Shown here: positions 8,171-15,687 of the stretch, piece by piece
How positions within the stretch are numbered: the first letter of the stretch is position 1
Layout: the number at the start of each line of letters is the position of its first letter
NCBI GenBank assembly: GCA_964570665.1
Contig: CAZMZH010000002.1
Coordinates: 186,001-250,000 of the forward strand
DNA from: JAJDAT01 sp964570665
GTDB lineage: Bacteria; Nitrospinota; Nitrospinia; Nitrospinales; JAJDAT01
DNA length: 64,000 bases
Direction of reading: 5' to 3'
Notes under the pieces: generated by a model
Told to the model about the DNA's origin: nothing
The model's database searches: none
Seen by the model: only the letters and a program-made list of their open reading frames with translations
Translations under genes and position numbers: made by a program

Positions 8171-8890
8171 ATGAAAATTTTACTTGCCGAAATCAACTCC
8201 GCTTCAAACCAAGCATTATTAGAAAAAAGAGAACATAAAGTAGCCCCGGCCTCTAATGTAACATTGGCGCTGGCTTTATGGCTTAAGATAGAATTCGATG
8301 CCATTGTGGTTAATTTATCGGACCCAGATGTAGCGGGTTATAAATTAATAGGGGCTCTTAGAAAAAGAGAGGAAGAGCGAGGAGGATATATCCGATCAGT
8401 GGCAATCGGAAAAATGGAAGAAAAAGAACGCGCTTTAAATGCAGGTTTTGACGTTTTTTTGGAATTTCCACCCAGTGGAATAGAACTTTGGGAATCCGTT
8501 GAAAAGAGCCTTCCCAAAACTACTGGAGACGATTTCGAACCAGAGGAAAAACCTAGTTTTAACAAAAAAGCCGCAATGAGATTGGTTGATAACGATGAGG
8601 AACTTTTTTTGGAAATTGTAGAAATGTTTCGGGACGATGTTGTTGATTATCGAGAAAAATTGCAAGAAGCCCTTAAGGGATCGGATCCCGAACTAGTAGA
8701 GAAGTTTGCTCACACCTTAAAGGGCGCTTCCGCTAATATTTGTGCAGGGCCGTTAAAAGACGCTTCATCGGATATCGAATTGGCGGCTCGGGAAGGCGAC
8801 TTAGCTGGAGCAAGAAAATACTTTTTGAGTTTTGAACAGGAATTTCGAAGATTGACGGCAGACTTAGAAGTTTTTGACTCGACAGATTAA
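8171..8890 (+). CDS. Pseudo-receiver plus HPt phosphotransfer protein
   Basis: I chose the ATG at 8171, one base after the receiver gene's stop, giving 239 residues; a longer frame from 8141 would overlap that gene. Residues 1-115 have the strand pattern of a receiver (MKILLAEIN; DAIVVNLSDPDVAGYKL), but the phospho-acceptor position is Asn48 and the acidic pocket is missing, so it should not be phosphorylated. Residues 130-235 form an HPt four-helix domain with active H181 in FAHTLKGAS. It probably relays phosphate to or from the preceding single-domain receiver. Confidence 0.85.
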   Translation: MKILLAEINSASNQALLEKREHKVAPASNVTLALALWLKIEFDAIVVNLSDPDVAGYKLIGALRKREEERGGYIRSVAIGKMEEKERALNAGFDVFLEFPPSGIELWESVEKSLPKTTGDDFEPEEKPSFNKKAAMRLVDNDEELFLEIVEMFRDDVVDYREKLQEALKGSDPELVEKFAHTLKGASANICAGPLKDASSDIELAAREGDLAGARKYFLSFEQEFRRLTADLEVFDSTD

Positions 8891-8938
8891 TATCTTTTTG
8901 TTTTTTATGCCTTTACTATGGTAAGTGCTCCAAAATTC

Positions 8939-8967
8939 TTGACAACAAGGCAATTTTTCAGTATATC
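8939..8967 (+). promoter_or_regulatory. Sigma-70-type promoter for rpsT
   Basis: A perfect -35 TTGACA (8939-8944), a 17-bp spacer and a TATATC -10 (8962-8967) lie 36 bp before the rpsT start codon. The predicted transcript begins near 8974, giving a short leader of about 30 nt. Confidence 0.6.
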
Positions 8968-9002
8968 TGTACTTTCACTTTTTATTTTAGAGGAGATTTT
9001 TC

Positions 9003-9275
9003 TTGGCAAATCATAAGTCGGCGTGGAAAAGAAATCGCCAAAACGTAACCAGAAACGCTAGAAATAACGCTTACCGCACTCAATTAAAAACAAATACGAA
9101 AAAAGTATTGGCTGCTATTGATGAAAAAGATGTAGAGGTTGCAAAAGGAGCGTTAAAATCGGCTAGTAAAATGATATCAAAAATTGCCGGAAAAGGCGTT
9201 ATTCACAAACGCGCCGCTTCAAGAAAAATTTCCCAACTAGCCAAACGAACTGCCCAACTAGCCTCAGTTAGCTAA
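9003..9275 (+). CDS. rpsT: 30S ribosomal protein S20
   Basis: The 90-residue basic protein begins MANHKSAWKRNRQNVTRNAR and has the family's helical Lys/Arg/Ala-rich pattern throughout, binding 16S rRNA. The start is TTG, preceded by GAGGAG. S20 of E. coli also starts at a non-AUG codon and represses its own translation, so the weak start may be a conserved control. Its stop codon overlaps the end of convergent holA by 4 bp. Confidence 0.97.
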   Translation: MANHKSAWKRNRQNVTRNARNNAYRTQLKTNTKKVLAAIDEKDVEVAKGALKSASKMISKIAGKGVIHKRAASRKISQLAKRTAQLASVS

Positions 9276-10264
9276 CAAAGCCTTAAAATTAAAGCTTCCA
9301 TAATAAGTTCTGGGGAGCCGCTACTGGTTTTAAGTTCTCGATCAGCCCGGAATAAACTTTTAAAAGCTTTTCTTAAATCTTCTACCGAAAATTTTCCGCA
9401 ATAGCTAGCCGCTTTTTCAATCATAAACGGTTTAGCTCCCATGAGCCCAGCTGCGGTTTGAATGGGAGTTTTATTGTCTTTATAATATTTGACCTCCCAG
9501 ATCAGGCGATATTGCCATATTATTGTTCCCAAAATTTTTAAAGGCTCTTCTCCGTGCCGCAGTTGATTCCTCAAAATTTGTATTGCGACCGATGCGTTTT
9601 TTGTTTTTAAGGCATCTGTTAGCTCGAACACATTTTCCTGTTTAAGAGCTCCCACCAGTTCGGAAACTAAAGATTCGTCAATCGTCTTAGATTTACCTGC
9701 CGAGACGGCCAATTTTTCTAACTCTGAAACAAGAAGTCCAGGCTTAGTTCCAATTCTATCGACCAATAATCGACTTGCGTCGGTTTTAATAGTGTATCCT
9801 TCATTTTGAGCCCGCTTTGTTATCCATCTAACGAGAGCCCCCTCGTTTGGAGAGGAACAAAGAATAGCAAAATCCATTGAAGAAAGAGATTTGAATACCT
9901 TTTTTTTTCTATCAATCTTATCTGCGAATATAACCAGTGTTCCGTTTGGAGACGGGTCGTTTATGTAAGAAAGTAGTTTTTCTACGGCAGGTTTATCTAG
10001 AGAAGCTTCATGAAAATCGCGTACGGCAACAAGTTTTTTACCTTCAAAAAATGACATTGTTTGAACGGCTTGAAGCCAATCGGAAAGGGAACTAGAAGCT
10101 CCATCGAAAGTTTCTCGGTTGAACTCTTCATTTTCTGGAGTAATTAAAGCTTTTTGTAGAGCGTTTAATATCTCGATTTGGAAAAACCGTTCTTCACCAT
10201 ATAAAAAAAATACTGGCGCAATTTTTCCTTGCTCAATTTTAGTTATCGCTTCTTCCGGAGTCAC
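9272..10264 (-). CDS. holA: DNA polymerase III subunit delta
   Basis: The 330-residue protein has the HolA pattern: an N-terminal AAA-like domain (FFLYGEERFFQIEIL; GKKLVAVRDFHEASL), a middle helical domain with GTKPGLLVSELEKLAVSAG, and a C-terminal clamp-loader collar domain. HolA opens the beta sliding clamp in the clamp-loader complex. It lies 13 bp downstream of lptE on the same strand, the leuS-lptE-holA order common in proteobacteria. Confidence 0.93.
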   Translation of the reverse strand: MTPEEAITKIEQGKIAPVFFLYGEERFFQIEILNALQKALITPENEEFNRETFDGASSSLSDWLQAVQTMSFFEGKKLVAVRDFHEASLDKPAVEKLLSYINDPSPNGTLVIFADKIDRKKKVFKSLSSMDFAILCSSPNEGALVRWITKRAQNEGYTIKTDASRLLVDRIGTKPGLLVSELEKLAVSAGKSKTIDESLVSELVGALKQENVFELTDALKTKNASVAIQILRNQLRHGEEPLKILGTIIWQYRLIWEVKYYKDNKTPIQTAAGLMGAKPFMIEKAASYCGKFSVEDLRKAFKSLFRADRELKTSSGSPELIMEALILRLC

Positions 10265-10277
10265 AACAAACTTTACT

Positions 10278-10838
10278 TTAAAAAGGATCTAGAAATAAGC
10301 TTACCAGCCTAAGGGAAATATCACGATAGGCATTATCAAGGGCGCGTAAGCGCGCATCCTCGGAACTTGCAACGTTGGCGTCTACTGTATAATCCCATCT
10401 TGTTTTTAAGTTGTCTTTTAAATAAGGTCGATCTTTTACGCGGTCATAGGCTTTAATATTCACCCCAATTTTTACCCAATATTGAGTTGCCACATCGTTA
10501 CTATCAAAAGCAACGGCGCGAATGTCGTAGTAGTTCAATGTACCTTGAACCAATAAATCGGAAGATTTTTTTTGAACGATTTTGACCCTTCCATCGTTTA
10601 GAAAAGCTTGTCTAATCGCATCCGTAAGATTTCGGTGTAGTTCCGGTTGATTCGTTTCGTTTTTGAGAACGGGAATAGCTAGTGTCTTAATATGAGGCGG
10701 CAACTGGTTTCCTGTTCCCGTCAAGCGATAACCGCAAGCAGGGAGCAAAAAAATCCCGATAATGAGCCAGGAAATAAGCGCAAATCTCCCGCTTTGAAAA
10801 ATTAAGATTTGGAATGAAAATGAAAGGTTTTTTTTCAT
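10278..10838 (-). CDS. lptE: LPS-assembly lipoprotein LptE
   Basis: A 186-residue lipoprotein with a long N-terminal hydrophobic signal and lipobox LLPAC, lipidated at Cys35. The mature start CGYRLTGTGNQLPPHIKTLAIPV is diagnostic for LptE. LptE plugs the LptD barrel and helps insert LPS in the outer membrane. It is in operon with leuS (20 bp upstream) and holA (13 bp downstream). Its presence supports an LPS-bearing outer membrane. Confidence 0.92.
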   Translation of the reverse strand: MKKNLSFSFQILIFQSGRFALISWLIIGIFLLPACGYRLTGTGNQLPPHIKTLAIPVLKNETNQPELHRNLTDAIRQAFLNDGRVKIVQKKSSDLLVQGTLNYYDIRAVAFDSNDVATQYWVKIGVNIKAYDRVKDRPYLKDNLKTRWDYTVDANVASSEDARLRALDNAYRDISLRLVSLFLDPF

Positions 10839-10858
10839 AGTCTTAGGTTAGGTTAAAG

Positions 10859-13351
10859 TTAAACAACTACGTTCACTAACTTTTTAGGCACCACAATTAT
10901 TTTTTTAGGAATTTTATCTTTTGTCCATTCCTTAATTTTTTCATCCTCTAATATGCGAGTTTTTAAGGTTTCTTCGTCGATATTTTCTGGAACTGAGAAC
11001 TTTTGCCTCACTTTTCCATTCACTTGTACGACAATAACTACTTCTTCGGCGCGTATAAGTTCAGGATCAAATTCAGGCCAGGAAACTTTTTCGATATCGA
11101 TCTCAGGGTTTAAGACGGAACCCAGTTCTGCCGCTATATGCGGGGCAAAAGGGGCGAGAACCAAAACTAGAGATTCCAGAGCTTCGCGCAAACATTGTTT
11201 ATATTCTCTTCCTGGGTTTTCTTGATTTTCGTACCATTCTTTAAATTGGTAAAGGTGATTGACGAATTCCATAATCGCTGCAATAGCCGTATTGAATTGA
11301 ATACGGTTTTGGATATCTTCTGTCACTCGTTTAATAGTAATATGAGTCTTCCTTCTCAATTCTTTAAGTGTGGGATTTTTTATTTTATCTGGTGAGCCTT
11401 CAATCCCTTGAGTAGCGGAACCTAGTTCCTGAAATAATCGCCACGCTCTTTTTAAGAAACGCGATCCACCTTCAACCCCTTGGTCGCTCCAATCCAAGTC
11501 CTTTACAGGAGGCGCTGCGAATAAGGTGAAAAGCCGAGCTGTATCGGCACCATATTTTTCAATGATATCGTCGGGGTCGACTACATTACCTTTTGATTTG
11601 GACATCTTGGCTCCGTCTTTTATGACCATCCCCTGAGTTAGCAATTTCTTAAACGGTTCCCCGGTTGGGACTAACCCCAAATCATGCAATGCGCGATTAA
11701 AAAAACGAGAATAAAGCAAATGTAGCACTGCATGTTCTATGCCTCCAACATATTGGTCGACCTGCATCCAATATCCGACTTGTTTTTTATCGAAAGGACT
11801 TTCAGTCGTCCGAGGCGAGCAGTATCGCAAGAAATACCAAGAAGAACATACAAAAGTATCCAGAGTGTCGGTTTCTCTATGTCCGGGTTCTCCGCATTTT
11901 GGGCAAGGTGTTTCATAAAATTCTTTAATTTCTTTAAGTGGGGATTTACCTTGTTCCTTTAGTTTGGTTTCCATCGGTAGTTCTACAGGCAATTGGTCGT
12001 AAGGAGTTGGAACGATTCCGCAATTGTCGCAAAAAATAACGGGAATAGGAGTTCCCCAATAACGTTGCCGCGACACTCCCCAATCCCTTAGCCTATAATT
12101 TATCGCAGCGTTTCCAAGGTTATTTTTTTCTAAAAAATCACATACTTTTTTCCTAGCTTCGTTTCCTTTAAAGCCGTCGAAATCATTAGAGTTGACCATT
12201 GGACCGTCTTCTGTCCAGGCTTTTTCCAAGGAATTTGAGTCTAAATTATCGGAGTTTGATTCAATAACGATTTTAATGGGTAAATCATATTTCTTGGCGA
12301 ATTCGAAATCTCGATGATCATGCGCTGGTACCGACATGATAGCGCCTGTTCCGTAATCCATTAAAACAAAGTTAGCGGACCATATAGGGATTTCTTCTCC
12401 GTTTATTGGATTAATAGCGTGCGCACCGGTAAAGACACCTTCTTTATCTCCCGTTTCGCTGGTTCTGGATATTTTATCTTCCCCGCGAACTTTGTCGATA
12501 AAGTCTCGAACAGTTTTTTCTTCAGAGGTTCCTTCCGATAATTCTAAAGTTAGTGGATGTTCCGGAGCCAAAGCCAAATAAGTGGCTCCATAAAGAGTAT
12601 CTGGACGGGTAGTAAAAATTTTAATAGTTTGGTCGCTATTTTTAACAGAAAATACTGTTTCGGCGCCATAGCTTTTACCGATCCAGTTTTTTTGCATGGT
12701 CAAAACTTGATCGGGCCAACTGCCTTCGAGTTCTTTACAAGCTTCTAAAAGTTTGTCTGCATATTCCGTTATTTTGAAAAACCAACCTTCCTGTTTTTTA
12801 TCGATTACAGGTTGGTCGCATCGCCAGCAAAGACCATCGATTACTTGTTCATTAGCTAAAACAGTTTGGCAATCTTCGCACCAATTTACCGAAGTTTTTT
12901 TGCGGTAAACTAAACCTCGTTCCATAAGTTGTAAAAAGATCCATTGGTTCCAGCGGTAATATTCAGGGTGGCATGTTGCTATTTCTCGGTCCCAATCATA
13001 GCTAAAGCCTAGTTTTTTTATCTGGGCTCGCATCGATTTAATATTTTCAAAAGTCCACTTGGCAGGATGTGTATTATTTTTAATGGCTGCATTTTCTGCA
13101 GGAAGGCCAAAAGAGTCCCAGCCGATTGGATGCAGTACATTATATCCTTGCATACGTTTGAATCGAGCCATTGCGTCGCCGATTGTGTAATTACGGACAT
13201 GTCCCATGTGAATTCTACCTGAGGGGTAAGGGAACATTTCTAGCAAATAAAATTTTTCTTTTTCAGAGTTCTCCTCAACGCGAAAGGTTTTTTCTTTTTC
13301 CCAGTGGGTTTGCCACTTAGATTCAATTTTTTTAAAATCGTACGATTCCAT
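10859..13351 (-). CDS. leuS: Leucyl-tRNA synthetase
   Basis: At 830 residues this is a full-length class I synthetase. The HIGH-type motif is in PYPSGRIHMGHVRNY near residue 45, and the KMSKS loop is in GAKMSKSKGNVVDPDD near 590. The CP1 editing domain (TTRPDTLYGATYLALAPEHP) and Zn-binding Cys clusters (WCEDCQ and WRCDQ; FCDNCG and CPKCG) are present. The C-terminal anticodon-binding and leucine-specific domains end in a typical beta domain. It is first gene of the leuS-lptE-holA operon. Confidence 0.97.
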   Translation of the reverse strand: MESYDFKKIESKWQTHWEKEKTFRVEENSEKEKFYLLEMFPYPSGRIHMGHVRNYTIGDAMARFKRMQGYNVLHPIGWDSFGLPAENAAIKNNTHPAKWTFENIKSMRAQIKKLGFSYDWDREIATCHPEYYRWNQWIFLQLMERGLVYRKKTSVNWCEDCQTVLANEQVIDGLCWRCDQPVIDKKQEGWFFKITEYADKLLEACKELEGSWPDQVLTMQKNWIGKSYGAETVFSVKNSDQTIKIFTTRPDTLYGATYLALAPEHPLTLELSEGTSEEKTVRDFIDKVRGEDKISRTSETGDKEGVFTGAHAINPINGEEIPIWSANFVLMDYGTGAIMSVPAHDHRDFEFAKKYDLPIKIVIESNSDNLDSNSLEKAWTEDGPMVNSNDFDGFKGNEARKKVCDFLEKNNLGNAAINYRLRDWGVSRQRYWGTPIPVIFCDNCGIVPTPYDQLPVELPMETKLKEQGKSPLKEIKEFYETPCPKCGEPGHRETDTLDTFVCSSWYFLRYCSPRTTESPFDKKQVGYWMQVDQYVGGIEHAVLHLLYSRFFNRALHDLGLVPTGEPFKKLLTQGMVIKDGAKMSKSKGNVVDPDDIIEKYGADTARLFTLFAAPPVKDLDWSDQGVEGGSRFLKRAWRLFQELGSATQGIEGSPDKIKNPTLKELRRKTHITIKRVTEDIQNRIQFNTAIAAIMEFVNHLYQFKEWYENQENPGREYKQCLREALESLVLVLAPFAPHIAAELGSVLNPEIDIEKVSWPEFDPELIRAEEVVIVVQVNGKVRQKFSVPENIDEETLKTRILEDEKIKEWTKDKIPKKIIVVPKKLVNVVV

Positions 13352-13536
13352 AAATTTCTATTTTGTTAAAAACGATATGCTTATTGATTTTTTTGGTAAT
13401 TTAGGCGTTGACCAATTGGACTTTTGCGGAACGGGATTTAATAAACGAGCGTTCTTTAATGGGAACGAGGTAAAAATATATACTAACCGAAAAAAAGAAC
13501 TATGGGCAACGATTTTTGAAAGATAAAGGTAGGAGA

Positions 13537-14403
13537 TTAGAGCATTCCAAGCTCTTTAAGCTTTTGCGCTATATCGGTTTCAGCATCAGAGACAGAATAT
13601 TCGAATTCAATACAGGTTAAATTAGCAAGGCCTGATGGTAGCTTTGCTCCTTTTTTTACAAGAATACAGACTCTTTCAAATCCAAATTTTCCGCAAAACC
13701 AACCTAAGCTAAATATGAATTCTGGTTTTGCTAAGGGAGCTTTGCTTCCCGTTTTTTTTGTAAAATCTTCGGGTGTGAATAGAAAAAAGGCGCATGAGTC
13801 CCAGCGAGCTTCTCGTTCTAGCTTTTCAACTAAATGTTCGTCTTTAGAAATATTTGAATTTAAAAGTTCGAGGTTTATATTGCCAAGTCCGCGTAATACT
13901 TTTTCTAACCGTAAGGAATTTAACTCGTCTTTTCCAAAAACTATGAAAGCCTTTTGTTGATGGATTTGTTGGGAATTATCTGAAACAGTTTCGGTTGTCT
14001 CGGTATTTTCTTTTGATTGATCTAAGGAGGAATTAGCTTGGGATTCAGTTTTGGTTTGAGCTTCAATAACTTGAGGAGCCAGAATATCTTCAGGATGGCC
14101 TTGCAATTCTCCTCTTAACGAGAGTAGAAATCCCCGGTATAGTTTTGCGCCATCTTCTAAGTTTTCTTGCGAACGTCTAGTTGTAGTGGAGTTAAGGTAT
14201 TTTTTTAATAGTTTCTCGCCTTCCTGTGGATTAACATGTTCCGATATCAGTTTGACGGTTCGGGATTTCCATCGTTTCAAGCGTTCTTCGCCAGCTTCGT
14301 AATCGTAATCAAAAGAAGCGCGTTTAACGATGCTAGAAAGTTCTTGAAGCCGTTCGTCTAATAATTCTAAAGCTTTTTCGCAAGCAATATTTACGGTAGC
14401 CAT
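13537..14403 (-). CDS. Nucleotide-binding TIR-like domain protein, catalytic Glu apparently lost
   Basis: A 288-residue protein. Residues 1-110 are helical and charged, 111-150 are a low-complexity Ser/Thr/Gln linker, and 151-288 match the CAP12/PCTIR-type TIR-like family (PF10137): KAFIVFGKDE at the first strand, FFLFTPEDF in the middle and FIFSLGWFCGKFG near 229-241. In active relatives the last block usually reads like NVIFELGFFIGKLG; here Ser232 replaces the Glu thought to be catalytic for NADase activity. An AAGGAGG ribosome site precedes the ATG. It lies upstream of leuS, not beside a cyclase. It may be a non-enzymatic binding or signalling protein, or a decayed defence effector. Confidence 0.75.
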   Translation of the reverse strand: MATVNIACEKALELLDERLQELSSIVKRASFDYDYEAGEERLKRWKSRTVKLISEHVNPQEGEKLLKKYLNSTTTRRSQENLEDGAKLYRGFLLSLRGELQGHPEDILAPQVIEAQTKTESQANSSLDQSKENTETTETVSDNSQQIHQQKAFIVFGKDELNSLRLEKVLRGLGNINLELLNSNISKDEHLVEKLEREARWDSCAFFLFTPEDFTKKTGSKAPLAKPEFIFSLGWFCGKFGFERVCILVKKGAKLPSGLANLTCIEFEYSVSDAETDIAQKLKELGML

Positions 14404-14755
14404 AAGGAGGAGATTTATAAGGAAGATGAATAGTTTCAGAACAAAAGAGAATATTTTATTCCGGATTGATTAGCAAAATAACTAGGATTAAAAAAGCTCC
14501 TTTTACGGCTCACGCTGAGTTTGCCTAAGGATCTCGAATTTAATACCAAGCATTTACTTGATTCTATGGGACGAAAGGTTTTTAAAATGTTTTAGTTTTT
14601 AATGCTTTAAACCAAAAACCCTAGGTCGCTCAAAAGCAATACTCTCAGAGTATAAAAAATTAGACGAATTCCTACAATAAAAATCTAATACTTTGAATAA
14701 AGGAATGAAAAATTAGAGGTATGTTGTGCGATCTGCGATTTAATTAGATAAAAAA
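14404..14755. other. Intergenic region, no recognised feature
   Basis: A 352-bp AT-rich spacer between two minus-strand genes. A 14-nt string AATTTAATACCAAG near 14538 recurs near 54090, but the flanks do not match, so I do not call it a repeat family. No RNA gene was recognised. Confidence 0.5.
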
Positions 14756-15043
14756 TTATTCTGTAAGCTTTGGAGCTTGTTCTTGAGTTGGAGCTTGTTT
14801 TTGAGGATTATTTTTATCAGGCCAAGGGGTTTCGCAGGTAGGAGATTCATCTACATCGTGTTTGAATGTTTCCCACATTTTCAAATAAATAGGCATGCCT
14901 GCTTTATTAATTTGCGACATTGCCTTCCGAATAATATCCTTTTCTTGTATACCTAGTTTTCCCATGAGTTGTTTGGCGGTTTTCGGATTCAAAGACATCA
15001 TGAAAATAGCCGCTTTTTGTGAGCCTGTTAATTTTATGGCCAT
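14756..15043 (-). CDS. Orphan FliG N-domain-like small protein
   Basis: A 95-residue protein whose first 55 residues look like the N-terminal domain of the flagellar switch protein FliG (LTGSQKAAIFMMSLNPKTAK), the domain that packs against FliF. The middle and motor domains of FliG are absent; residues 65-95 are a Pro/Gln-rich tail. The upstream ribosome site is weak. No flagellar gene is nearby. It follows the structured RNA/micro-ORF locus at 15153-15330 on the same strand, which may be its leader. It is more likely a domain reused as a small adaptor than a working switch protein. Confidence 0.6.
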   Translation of the reverse strand: MAIKLTGSQKAAIFMMSLNPKTAKQLMGKLGIQEKDIIRKAMSQINKAGMPIYLKMWETFKHDVDESPTCETPWPDKNNPQKQAPTQEQAPKLTE

Positions 15044-15152
15044 GATTTGGTTATCTTTTCTAACTTTAATTGGGTAAATCGACAGCGCTCTTTTGCAGTC
15101 TTAGTAATTAGGATAGAAAAAAAAGCCTTAAATTCCAAGAGAAAACTTCCAT

Positions 15153-15184
15153 AAAAAAACCCCGCCTCAATTGAGACGGGGTTT
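15153..15184 (-). terminator. Rho-independent terminator or attenuator hairpin
   Basis: A 14-bp stem (15157-15170 with 15171-15184, one G-T wobble when read on the minus strand) is followed on the minus strand by seven T residues. It lies downstream of the 14-codon micro-ORF and about 110 bp upstream of the FliG-N-like gene, so it could end a small RNA or attenuate that gene. Confidence 0.8.
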
Positions 15185-15215
15185 CAATTTTCCAGGAGCT
15201 TCCGCCAATTCGGCG

Positions 15216-15260
15216 TCAACAAATTGCTCCGGAAGCTCCCTTTATACTATGACTAGACAA
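15216..15260 (-). CDS. 14-codon micro-ORF with extreme Shine-Dalgarno
   Basis: A TTG start at 15260 follows AAGGAGGTGATCC with 7-nt spacing and gives MSSHSIKGASGAIC, then TGA. The start and ribosome site are folded into hairpin P2, and codons 7-11 form one arm of hairpin P3, so ribosomes on it would reshape the RNA. It could be a leader peptide, a tiny functional peptide ending in Cys, or a fortuitous frame in a 16S-binding RNA. I do not recognise the peptide. Confidence 0.4.
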   Translation of the reverse strand: MSSHSIKGASGAIC

Positions 15261-15440
15261 AGGATCACCTCCTTTCTTTCCGGGGTACCCTAAACGTACA
15301 AAAGACTCCCCGGCATCCCTTTGCACGACGCTTCTAAAATATGGTGACCGAAAATGCTTAAAATGTCAAAACCATAAATTCATTATTTTTGACTGATTTC
15401 CGTTAGATCATGTAAATTTGCAAAACTTATTATCCTCCAT

Positions 15441-15468
15441 TTATGATCATCAAATTATGATCATCAAA
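15441..15468. repeat. Perfect tandem repeat, 2 x 14 bp
   Basis: TTATGATCATCAAA occurs twice with no gap (15441-15454 and 15455-15468). Each copy contains the palindrome ATGATCAT. It stands about 110 bp upstream of the structured RNA on the minus strand, which suggests paired operator sites on the same helix face region. Confidence 0.6.
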
Positions 15469-15687
15469 AATGGTTTGAGAGAAAGTATACGGAAATATTC
15501 AGTTTACTTTCCTACCTTTTTTGAAATTACTAATTTTCGCTTAGAGATTTTGTTTAGTCAATCGGGAAGATCTTAGAAAAGAAAAAGATTATAAGGAGGC
15601 GCGTAGAGGTAGGTAAACGAAATGGAATTTTTTTTAGCTCAATGAGTGATTGAAAAGTATTTCTATATCTCAGGGACATAGATAATA

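Larger units (their letters stand above)
15153..15330 (-). ncRNA. Candidate structured sRNA or leader RNA with anti-16S element
   Basis: Read on the minus strand, about 175 nt hold four hairpins. P1 pairs CCGGGG with CCCCGG (15308-15313 with 15280-15285). P2 pairs AAAGGA with TCCTTT (15270-15275 with 15259-15264) around loop GGTGA. P3 is a perfect 10-bp stem, GGAGCTTCCG with CGGAAGCTCC (15230-15239 with 15195-15204). P4 is the terminator. The P2 region contains AGAAAGGAGGTGATCC, complementary over 16 nt to the usual 16S 3' end and far longer than a normal ribosome site. A TTGACA lies upstream at 15364-15369, but no well-spaced -10 is clear. The boundaries are estimates. Confidence 0.5.

Noticed and set aside
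13018..13200. 60-codon frame inside leuS and other frames nested in large genes
   Set aside because: They lie inside genes with clear family motifs and have no features of their own.
15190..15260. UGA of the micro-ORF as selenocysteine with a downstream SECIS
   Set aside because: The hairpin after TGA is CGCC-GAATT-GGCG, without the bacterial SECIS loop features; the peptide also has no selenoprotein context.
15258..15285. 16S rRNA 3'-end fragment on the + strand
   Set aside because: GGATCACCTCCTTTCT matches the 16S end, but the bases before it (CTAGACAAA) do not match the conserved 16S helix upstream, so it is read as an anti-16S element on the minus strand.
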